Assembly (NCBI GenBank): GCA_005502775.1
Contig: SCNI01000001.1
Location: forward strand, 62,001-126,000
Direction: 5' to 3'
Length of the DNA: 64,000 nucleotides
Source: Microbacteriaceae bacterium 3FA27C10
GTDB taxonomy: Bacteria > Actinomycetota > Actinomycetes > Actinomycetales > Microbacteriaceae
Position 1 is the first letter of the stretch. Each line of letters starts with the position of its first letter. The translations under genes and the position numbers were made by a program. The notes under the pieces were generated by a model. That model was not told the origin of the DNA, searched no databases, and worked only from the letters and a program-made list of their open reading frames with translations. This document shows positions 36,773 through 44,205 of the stretch, one piece after another.

Positions 36773-37567
36773 ATGCGCGCGATACCGGAGACACTCGACC
36801 CTCGGGTCGTCGAGCAGATCGATACCATGCTGTTCGCGGTCAGCCGCGACGATTCCGTGCGCATCCCGTGGGCGATCGAGAGCGGCAGCCGCGCCTGGGG
36901 CTTCCCGTCGCCCGACAGCGACTACGACTGCCGGTTCATCTACCTGCGCGAGCCCGAGCGCTACGTCTCCCTCTGGCCGGAGCGGGACGTGATCGAGATG
37001 CCGCTCGACGCCGTCTTCGACGTGAACGGCTGGGACCTCGCGAAGGCGGTCAAGCTCATCGTGAAGGGAAACGCGACGGCGATCGAGTGGCTGCGGTCGC
37101 CGATCGTCTACTCGGGTACGCGGGAGTTCCGCGACGCGATGCTCGGCTTTGCCTCCGAGGTCGTCGAGCGCGCGGCCATCGGTCGCCACTACCTGCACGT
37201 CGCGCAGCAGCAGAAGGCCGGATCGCCGTCGCTCAAGCGCGCATTCTCCGTTCTGCGGCCGGCGATGGCCTTGCGCTGGCTGCGCGTGCATCCGGATGCC
37301 GTGCTGCCGCCGATGGACCTGCCCGCGCTGACCGCCGAGAGCGAGGTGCCGCGAGAGGTGGCAAAGGCGATCGCCGAGCTCATCGCGCTGAAGTCGGTCA
37401 CCCGCGAACTCGGTGACGGGCGTCCACCGGCTGTGCTCGAGGCGTTCGTCGCTGCGGAGCTGAGCGCCGCCGAAGGATTCGGGTCGCTGCCGTCGGAGAG
37501 GAACGCGGCCGAGGTACGGCTGGCCGCCGATCGGTTCTTCCGCAGGCAGCTCGACACCTTCGGCTGA
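36773..37567 (+). CDS. RlaP-type predicted nucleotidyltransferase
   Basis: 264-aa protein of the DNA polymerase beta-like RlaP family. The nucleotidyltransferase signature GSRAWGFPSPDSDYDCRFIY near residue 38 carries the two catalytic Asp, and NGWDLAKAVKL and IEWLRSPIVY follow as in the family. Homologs sit in predicted RNA repair loci, but here it stands alone with no ligase or RtcB nearby. ATG candidates at 36755 and 36773; I prefer the latter. The activity is inferred from the motif only. Confidence 0.8.
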   Translation: MRAIPETLDPRVVEQIDTMLFAVSRDDSVRIPWAIESGSRAWGFPSPDSDYDCRFIYLREPERYVSLWPERDVIEMPLDAVFDVNGWDLAKAVKLIVKGNATAIEWLRSPIVYSGTREFRDAMLGFASEVVERAAIGRHYLHVAQQQKAGSPSLKRAFSVLRPAMALRWLRVHPDAVLPPMDLPALTAESEVPREVAKAIAELIALKSVTRELGDGRPPAVLEAFVAAELSAAEGFGSLPSERNAAEVRLAADRFFRRQLDTFG

Positions 37568-37578
37568 CGGGTCGGCGA

Positions 37579-38313
37579 TCAGCCGCAGAGGTGGGCGGTC
37601 GCCGCCGTTAGGGCGGCCAGCGCGGTCGGGGAAGCGACGCTCGCCGCTCCGGGTGGTGCTGCCGCCGCGACTGAAGCGGTCGTGGTCGTGGTCGTGGTCG
37701 TGCCGGATGTCGCAGAGTCCGCGGCCGTCGCCGCGGCCGATGCCGCCTCAGCGACGGCGGATGCGCATCCGGGGTCTGTGCGGTAGCGCTCGACGGCGGC
37801 GAGGGCCGGCACGAGGTCCTGCGTGATCGCGTCGAGGACGGGACGCACCTGGGTGGCGAGGTCGGGCGCCGTGGTGGGCGGGGCGGCCGCGCCCGACGCC
37901 CAGGCGTCGAGGAGCGACTGCTGGATCTGCTTGCTCGCACTGATCTGGTCGGCGAACACCGCGGCGACGTAGGCCTGGTCGGCCCCGATCTCGGCGGCGC
38001 GGGCCGCAGCGGCGTCGAGCACGGCCTTCTCGCGGGCGGCATCCGTCACGGGCTGCCCGCTGAAGTGCTTCGCTGCCGCGACTGCGTCGCCGGTGGCCAG
38101 TCGCTGCACGATCAAGGCGAGCACCGGGTCGAAGGCACCGCCGGGGATCGCGGAGTCCGCCGATGCGGCCGGGGTGGACGCAACCGAGTCCGCGACCGAG
38201 GCCGCCGGGGCCGAGGCCGGCGCGCTGGTGCTCGAGCACCCCGCGAGGGTGACCACGGTCAGGCTGACGGCGACGGCTGCTGCGACTCGCAGGCGACTGA
38301 GAGGTGCGAACAC
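37579..38313 (-). CDS. Exported chorismate mutase-like lipoprotein (AroQ-gamma)
   Basis: 244-aa lipoprotein (lipobox LAGC, C26). Residues about 62-140 match the AroQ-gamma fold of secreted mycobacterial chorismate mutase. By-eye alignment keeps R71, K82, D91, R94, S127 and Q131 at the active-site positions, and C183/C243 at the disulfide. It would convert chorismate to prephenate outside the membrane, a role not understood in any species. A Thr8 run comes from a GTCGTG repeat. GTG start, 6 nt after a TAGCCT box. Confidence 0.7.
   Translation of the reverse strand: MFAPLSRLRVAAAVAVSLTVVTLAGCSSTSAPASAPAASVADSVASTPAASADSAIPGGAFDPVLALIVQRLATGDAVAAAKHFSGQPVTDAAREKAVLDAAAARAAEIGADQAYVAAVFADQISASKQIQQSLLDAWASGAAAPPTTAPDLATQVRPVLDAITQDLVPALAAVERYRTDPGCASAVAEAASAAATAADSATSGTTTTTTTTASVAAAAPPGAASVASPTALAALTAATAHLCG
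37679..37702 (+). repeat. Hexanucleotide microsatellite (GTCGTG)4
   Basis: Four perfect copies of GTCGTG inside the chorismate mutase-like gene encode eight threonines on the minus strand, in a linker before the C-terminal helix. Copy-number change would keep the frame. Confidence 0.85.
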
Positions 38314-38438
38314 GCATCCAGGCTAGCGGGTGCCCTGCGCACCGATCGCGAGCGTCGAGGAGGCCCGCCGTCACGGGGCCGTCCCCCGCGGGCGGCAGAA
38401 AGTGAGTGAATGTCAGTGGCTGGTGTTTGACTATTTCC

Positions 38439-39896
38439 ATGACCGAGAACACGCCGCTGTTCGATGAGATCGCCTCGCGGCTCATCGCCGGCTTCGGCGC
38501 GCCTCCCCGTGGTCTCGACGACGACGAACTGCTCGCCGGAGCCGCCGCGATCGAACGGCTCGCGCGCATCGTGGGAGCGGCGCAGGTCGGCTACGCCGCC
38601 GAGATCGGCGCTCGCTCGCGGAGCGGGCTCGGTGACGAGGGGCTGAGTCGATCGCAGAACTTCGCCACTCCCGCGAAGCTGCTCGCTGCCGTGACCGGAG
38701 CATCCCTGCACGAAGCGCGTAGCCGGCTCGAACTCGGCGACCGGATGCGCGGCGCCGAGCTCCTGGGCGGGCAGCTGGGGCCCGCGCCGTTCCCCGAGGT
38801 GCGCCGCGCCATGCAGCGCGGAGACCTCGGCGTCGAGTGTGCGGCGGTCATCACGCGCGAGTGCGAGCGTCTGACGAAGCGCGGTGTCGACGCGACCGCC
38901 CTGGCCTCTGCGGAGCTGCAGCTCGTCGAGGCGACCGTGGGGTCACAGCTCGCTGTCGACGATGTCGCCCGGCTCGCGGTGCGCATCCGGGAGCTCGTCG
39001 ACCCCGACGGCCTCGAACCGCGGGCCGAAGCGCAGTCGGAGGCGCGTGCGCTCACCCTGGCGCGGGCGGCCGACGGCATGTACCGGGGGCGCATCGCGCT
39101 CACGCCCGAGGCGGGCGCACTCTGGCTGGGCGCGATGCAGGCGCTGATCAGCCCCCGAACGAGCCCGCGATTCCGCAGTGACGAGGAGTTCGCCGCCCAG
39201 ACCGTCACGGCCGACGTCCGCACCGGTCCGCAACGGCTCGCGGATGCCGCGACCGAACTCACCGGGCCCGCCGCCGCCGCACCCGAGCAGCCGCACCTCG
39301 CGGGCGCCACCACCACGGTCAACGTGCACGTGAGCCTCGCCGACCTCGGGGCCGGGCGCGGAGCCGGGTGGGTCGACGGGATCGACGAGCCGCTGCCCGT
39401 CTCCACGATCGAGCGGCTGCGATGGCACTCCCCCGTGGTGGCCACTGTCTTCGGCGACCGGGGCGAGGTGCTGCACCACGGCAAGGCGCGCCGGCTCTTC
39501 TCGCCCGCCCAGAATCGCGCTCTCGCGGCTCGCGACGGCGGATGCGTCTGGCCGGGCTGCGATCGCCCGCCCTCCTGGTGCGAGACCCACCACGTCGAGG
39601 GCTGGCGGTCGCCGGCCCATCCGCCCGGCCGCACCGACATCGACAACGGGGTGCTGCTCTGCCACTTCCGCCACTCCCACGTCCACACCTCGTCGTGGCG
39701 ACTCCTCATGTCGGGCGGGGTCCCTCCACGTCGTCCCCCCGCGCTGGATCGACACTGCACAGACTCCGGTACCCGTGACACGCCGCAGAACTCTGCCCCC
39801 GGCGCCGCCTCCGGATCCCGCCCTGTGGCGTATGCCCCGGTGGCCCGCTGCCGCAGGGTCCGCGGCCGCTCCTGCCTCCGCAGAGACGGATGCTGA
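38439..39896 (+). CDS. DUF222 / HNH endonuclease family protein (tail frameshifted)
   Basis: 485-aa protein as read. DUF222 occupies about residues 15-330 and the HNH nuclease follows (CVWPGCDRPPSWCETHHVEGW, then LCHFRHSHVH), with its Cys pairs and His intact. After GGVP the usual family ending HVVPPRWIDTAQTP is found in the next frame, reached by removing one base near 39725 and running to a TGA at 39901-39903. So the last ~55 residues are out of frame, by mutation or sequencing error. These genes are multi-copy in related genera, with unknown role. Confidence 0.8.
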   Translation: MTENTPLFDEIASRLIAGFGAPPRGLDDDELLAGAAAIERLARIVGAAQVGYAAEIGARSRSGLGDEGLSRSQNFATPAKLLAAVTGASLHEARSRLELGDRMRGAELLGGQLGPAPFPEVRRAMQRGDLGVECAAVITRECERLTKRGVDATALASAELQLVEATVGSQLAVDDVARLAVRIRELVDPDGLEPRAEAQSEARALTLARAADGMYRGRIALTPEAGALWLGAMQALISPRTSPRFRSDEEFAAQTVTADVRTGPQRLADAATELTGPAAAAPEQPHLAGATTTVNVHVSLADLGAGRGAGWVDGIDEPLPVSTIERLRWHSPVVATVFGDRGEVLHHGKARRLFSPAQNRALAARDGGCVWPGCDRPPSWCETHHVEGWRSPAHPPGRTDIDNGVLLCHFRHSHVHTSSWRLLMSGGVPPRRPPALDRHCTDSGTRDTPQNSAPGAASGSRPVAYAPVARCRRVRGRSCLRRDGC

Positions 39897-39903
39897 CCCG
39901 TGA

Positions 39904-40282
39904 CACTCGTCGGCGCCTCCCGCACCAGCACCGCCGAACGGCCACTGGCGCGTCAGCGTCAGCACTTCACCACCGCCGTCCCTGCAGCGCTGCGGCCACG
40001 ACGCGGCGACCGACTCGAGCTCCACCTCGATCAGCGCGGGCGCGACTTGATCAGCCGATCGAGTTCGCGATTGTCGGTGGTGCCCTCGCGAGACCGTGCC
40101 GGAAACACCCGAAATCAGCGCCACAACCACTCGAAAGAGTGGCTGACACCGCCGTTCCCGGCCGAGCCGAGCGGTCAGACTGTCGCTGCGGGGAATCGCG
40201 GCGCGCCTCCCACCCAGGGGCGGCGCCGCGAGCGCGATGGGGAGATCTGACGCGCACGCCCGCCCGAAAGGGGCACCACACC
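39904..40282. other. Gene-free stretch upstream of the GT2 gene
   Basis: About 380 nt. A 116-codon frame (39900-40250, +) starts on a GTG overlapping the restored HNH stop, but its Arg/Ser-rich product resembles nothing and I do not call it. A small hairpin CCACTC-GAAA-GAGTGG lies at about 40127-40142. GAAAGGGG before 40283 is the ribosome site of the glycosyltransferase. Confidence 0.4.
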
Positions 40283-42673
40283 GTGAGCATCGAAGCCGCG
40301 AAGAACACCGGAACCGAATCGACCGGAACCGGCAAGACGACCCGCACTGCGAGCACGACCCGCACCGACAAGGAGAACGCCACCACGATGCCGCCTCCGC
40401 GGTCGCGCCGCCAGCGCGGCACCGAGAAGGACGCGACGCCGCAGCCCGTCCTGCACGCCGTCCCCACGGCCGCGCGCATGGCCCGCGCACGCATAGCCCC
40501 CGCCCTGTGCGTGCTGTTGTGGCTCTTCTACCTCGTCACGGTCGTGGTGGCCCTCGCCCGCGGCGACGCCCTCCGCGACTCGACCCAGCTGGTGATGACC
40601 ATCGTCTTCCTGGTGTCGGTGACCCTCCTCACCTTCTCGGCCTGCATGTACCTGCTCGCCCGCTCGGCCGCCCTGCCGCGCTTCGCGAGCCACCGGCGCG
40701 CCCGCCGCATCGCACTCGACGAGCTCGCCACCCGGTTCCAGCGGGACGATCAGCAGAACGAGGACGGCCAGAACAGCCGGAGCGGCGAGCCCCGCCTCGT
40801 GGCCATGCTCCCCTCCCGCTCCGAAGACCCCGAGCTCGTGCGCCTGTCGCTCTGGTCGGTGGCGCTTCAGGAGTTCCCCGAGCTGAGGGTCGTGCTCCTC
40901 CTCGACGACGACCCCGACCCCGACGCCCCCGAAGCCCGGGAGTCGCTCGAGCGCAGCCGGATGCTCGCCCCCGAGATCATGGCCCAGCTCGAGCCGATGC
41001 GCGCCCGCATCAGCACCGCGATGGCGAGCCTGCGCGAGCGGCCTGGTGCCGGCGCCGCCACCGAGATCGTGATGCGCGAGCACGCCGCCGCCGCCCAGTG
41101 GCTGCGCGCGCGAGCAGAGGCGACCCCCCTGCGCACCCACGTCGACGCCTTCTTCGCCGACCAGGTGCTGCGCGGCCTCGCGACGAGCCTCGACGCCACG
41201 GCCACCGCCCTGCACGACGCCCTCGAGAACGACGAGACGCCGCTCTCCCAGGCCCGCGCCGAGCAGGTGCTGCAACGCCTCGTGAACATCTTCACCGCCG
41301 AGCTGAGCGTCTTCGAGCGCAAGCGCTACGCCTCGCTCTCGCACGCGCCGAACAAGGCGATGAACCTCAACAGCTACCTGGGCCTGCTCGGCGGGACCTA
41401 CCGCGAGCAGCGCGACCACCGCGGCCTCACGCTGGTGCGTCTCGACGAGGCGGGTGCCGCATCCGCCGCCGCCGAAGGGCAGACGCTCATCCACGCCCCG
41501 GACCCCGAGTTCGTGCTCACCCTCGACGCCGACTCGATGCTGCTCCCCGAGTACTGTCTGCGCCTCGTGCACGTGCTCGACCAGCCCGAGAACACCCGCA
41601 TCGCCGTGGCTCAGACCCCCTACTCCGCTTACCGGGGCTCCCCCACCCGGCTCGAACGCCTCGCGGGCGCCACCACCGATCTGCAGCACATCGTGCACCA
41701 GGGGCTCACCGCCTACGACGCCACGTATTGGGTGGGCGCGAACGCGGTGCTTCGGCGCCGGGCGCTCGAGGACATCCGCCAGGAGGTCGACGAGGACGGC
41801 GTGCGCGTGGTGCGCTTCATCTCCGACCGCACCGTGATCGAGGACACCGAGTCGAGCATCGACATCGTCGCGCACGGCTGGTCGCTGTTGAACTACCCCG
41901 AGCGCCTGAGCTACAGCGCCACCCCGCCCGACTTCGGCACCCTCGTGATCCAGCGCCGGCGCTGGGCCGACGGCGGCCTGCTCATCCTGCCCCGGCTGCA
42001 CGAGCTCGTGGTGGCGCGGCGACGCCAGGGTGAACCGCTCCGCATGGCCCAGCGGATGCTGCGGGCCAACTACCTGGGCTCCATCACCTGGGTGACGCTC
42101 GGCCTGCTGGCCGTTCTCACGCTCAACCCGCTGGGCGGACAGCTCGTGACCGCCCAGCTGCTGCTGATCGCCGCGCCGTACTTCATCGAGATGGCCTCCG
42201 ATCTGCGTTACCTCGGCTACCGCCGCCGGGACGTCTTCGGCATCTACGGCCTCAACCTGCTGCTCCTGCCGGTGAACCTCGCCGGCAGCATCGCCTCGGT
42301 GGCGCAGGCTCTCACGGGACGCAAGGCCCGCTTCATGCGAACCCCGAAGGTGAACACCCGCACGCCCGCCCCGGCGCTCTCCGTGCTCGCGCCGATCGTG
42401 ATCGCCGTGGGCGCCGGCGCCATCGCCGTGCGCGCCGGCTTCTCCTCCGACTGGGGCACCACGGTGTTCGCGGGCTTCACCGCCCTCGCCGCACTCTGGG
42501 GCGTCGGGCGGCTGATCGGGGTCGGCCACGCCATCAGCGACCTCTGGTTCGGCTGGATGAACTGGATCTGGGTCGACGCGAGGCGCGCCCCGGTCACCGC
42601 GGCGTCGACCGCCCCGGTGTGGTCGGTCGTGGTCGACGACGGCCCGCTCGAGACGATCGGAGCACTCCGATGA
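40283..42673 (+). CDS. Membrane glycosyltransferase family 2 (processive type)
   Basis: 796-aa inner-membrane enzyme: Lys/Thr-rich head (1-65), two helices (about 70-92, 102-126), a GT2 catalytic core, then several C-terminal helices. Catalytic marks are DDD (208-210), DAD (415-417), ED (520-521) and QRRRW (557-561), the set of cellulose/chitin/hyaluronan-type synthases. The first two are about 205 residues apart instead of about 70, because of an Ala/Glu-rich helical insert. GTG start. It overlaps the GH18 gene as ATGA. The sugar and polymer are unknown. Confidence 0.85.
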   Translation: MSIEAAKNTGTESTGTGKTTRTASTTRTDKENATTMPPPRSRRQRGTEKDATPQPVLHAVPTAARMARARIAPALCVLLWLFYLVTVVVALARGDALRDSTQLVMTIVFLVSVTLLTFSACMYLLARSAALPRFASHRRARRIALDELATRFQRDDQQNEDGQNSRSGEPRLVAMLPSRSEDPELVRLSLWSVALQEFPELRVVLLLDDDPDPDAPEARESLERSRMLAPEIMAQLEPMRARISTAMASLRERPGAGAATEIVMREHAAAAQWLRARAEATPLRTHVDAFFADQVLRGLATSLDATATALHDALENDETPLSQARAEQVLQRLVNIFTAELSVFERKRYASLSHAPNKAMNLNSYLGLLGGTYREQRDHRGLTLVRLDEAGAASAAAEGQTLIHAPDPEFVLTLDADSMLLPEYCLRLVHVLDQPENTRIAVAQTPYSAYRGSPTRLERLAGATTDLQHIVHQGLTAYDATYWVGANAVLRRRALEDIRQEVDEDGVRVVRFISDRTVIEDTESSIDIVAHGWSLLNYPERLSYSATPPDFGTLVIQRRRWADGGLLILPRLHELVVARRRQGEPLRMAQRMLRANYLGSITWVTLGLLAVLTLNPLGGQLVTAQLLLIAAPYFIEMASDLRYLGYRRRDVFGIYGLNLLLLPVNLAGSIASVAQALTGRKARFMRTPKVNTRTPAPALSVLAPIVIAVGAGAIAVRAGFSSDWGTTVFAGFTALAALWGVGRLIGVGHAISDLWFGWMNWIWVDARRAPVTAASTAPVWSVVVDDGPLETIGALR

Positions 42674-44205
42674 GCCCCCGCAGCAGCTCGCGCTACGCCG
42701 GCCGCCGGCTCTCGCCCCTCCGGCTCCTGATCAGCCTCGCCGCCCTCGTGATCATCCCCGCCTCGGTCGCGGCCGTCACGGTGCTGCCGGCCCTCCCGCC
42801 CGCGGTGCAGGGAGCCTCCGTCGCCAGCCGCTGGTTCGCCGGCTACTACGACGTCACCCTCGAGACCGGCGCCCAGCTCGCCACGAGCGCCTTCGACAGT
42901 GCCGCCGGCGGCGCCGTCCTCGCTTTCGTGGTCGCCGCCGGTGACCAGGACTGCACTCCCACCTGGGGCAAGAACTACACCCTGGATCAGGCCGGCCAGA
43001 CCTTCCAACTCGATCGCCGGATCGAACGGATGCGCCGAGAGGGCCAGCCGCTGGCCGTCTCCTTCGGCGGCGCCATCAACACCGAGCTCGCCGCGGCCTG
43101 CTCGAGCACGAGCGCCCTCACCGCCGCGTACCGCACCGTGATGGACCGCTACCAGATCGACGTGATGGACCTCGACCTCGAGGGCGCCATGCTCACGAAC
43201 GCGGCCGCCTCGACCCGGCGCGCCCAGGCCGTCGCCCAGCTGCAGGAGGCGCGCCGCTCGAGCGGCGGCTCGCTCGACGTGTGGCTGACCCTCCCGGTGT
43301 CCCCGCAGGGACTCACCGCCGACGGCATCGCCCAGGTCGACGCGCTGCTGGACGCCGGCGTCGACATCGCGGGCGTCAACGCCATGACGATGGACTTCGG
43401 CACCGACGGCACCACCCCGATGTCGACGCTCAGCACGGATGCGCTCACGGCGACCGAGGCCCAGCTCGCGACGGTCTGGAACGACCGCAAGATCGCCCTT
43501 CCCGACGGCGGCGCCTGGGCCCTGCTCGGTGCCACACCGATGATCGGCCGCAACGACGTGCCCCGCGAGATCTTCAGCACCGACGACGCCCGCGCGCTCA
43601 ACGCCTTCGCCACCGAGCACGGGGTTCAGCGCCTGTCGATGTGGTCGCTCAACCGCGACCAGACCTGCGGCAGCAACTACCCCAACCTCACGATCGTCTC
43701 GACCTCGTGCAGCGGCATCGAGCAGGCCGGGGAGAGCTTCGCGACGATCATGGCCGACGGCTACGGCGGCACCCCCTCAGGCCGACCCGCCGTTCTCAAG
43801 ACCAGCGAGATCATCCCCGACGACGCCACCACGAGCCCCTACCCGATCTGGTCGTCGGCCACCTACTACTCCGCCGGCGTGATGGTGGTGTGGAAGGGCT
43901 CGGTCTACGTCTCCAAGTGGTGGAACGAGGACGGCGCGACCCCCGACGACCCCACCCTCGACGCGGGCGCCTCCGCGTGGAGCTACCTCGGCCCGGTGCT
44001 CGCGAGCGACACCCCGTTCGCCCTGCCCACGCTGCCGCCCGGCACCTACCCCGACTGGTCGGCCACGACGCTCTACGACCAGGGCGACCGCGTGCAGCTG
44101 AACGGCACGGCGTACGAGGCGCGCTGGTGGTCGCAGGGCAAGAGCCCCGATCGCTCCGTGCTCGACCACGACTACTCGCCGTGGAAGCTCATCACCGGAC
44201 CCTGA
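42670..44205 (+). CDS. Secreted GH18 (chitinase-like) protein with two CBM5/12-like modules
   Basis: 511-aa exported protein. An N-terminal membrane or signal helix (about 16-40) precedes a GH18 barrel (about 52-365) with the catalytic D164-x2-D167-x-D169-x-E171 motif intact. Two short carbohydrate modules follow (about 391-440 and 460-508), each with the family Trp pair (KWW, RWW) that binds chitin. Its start overlaps the GT2 stop by 4 nt, so the two are made together. It may trim or release the polymer made by the GT2 protein (inference). Confidence 0.85.
   Translation: MSPRSSSRYAGRRLSPLRLLISLAALVIIPASVAAVTVLPALPPAVQGASVASRWFAGYYDVTLETGAQLATSAFDSAAGGAVLAFVVAAGDQDCTPTWGKNYTLDQAGQTFQLDRRIERMRREGQPLAVSFGGAINTELAAACSSTSALTAAYRTVMDRYQIDVMDLDLEGAMLTNAAASTRRAQAVAQLQEARRSSGGSLDVWLTLPVSPQGLTADGIAQVDALLDAGVDIAGVNAMTMDFGTDGTTPMSTLSTDALTATEAQLATVWNDRKIALPDGGAWALLGATPMIGRNDVPREIFSTDDARALNAFATEHGVQRLSMWSLNRDQTCGSNYPNLTIVSTSCSGIEQAGESFATIMADGYGGTPSGRPAVLKTSEIIPDDATTSPYPIWSSATYYSAGVMVVWKGSVYVSKWWNEDGATPDDPTLDAGASAWSYLGPVLASDTPFALPTLPPGTYPDWSATTLYDQGDRVQLNGTAYEARWWSQGKSPDRSVLDHDYSPWKLITGP

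Noticed and set aside
37679-37702. Possible phase-variation switch
   Set aside because: The unit is six bases and in frame, so copy changes cannot turn the gene off.
40127-40142. Riboswitch or transposon end before the GT2 gene
   Set aside because: Only a 6-bp hairpin is seen; no known riboswitch core and no matching inverted end.
39900-40250. 116-codon ORF between the HNH and GT2 genes
   Set aside because: Its GTG overlaps the restored HNH stop, but the product resembles nothing, lacks a ribosome site and is Arg/Ser-rich like noise.
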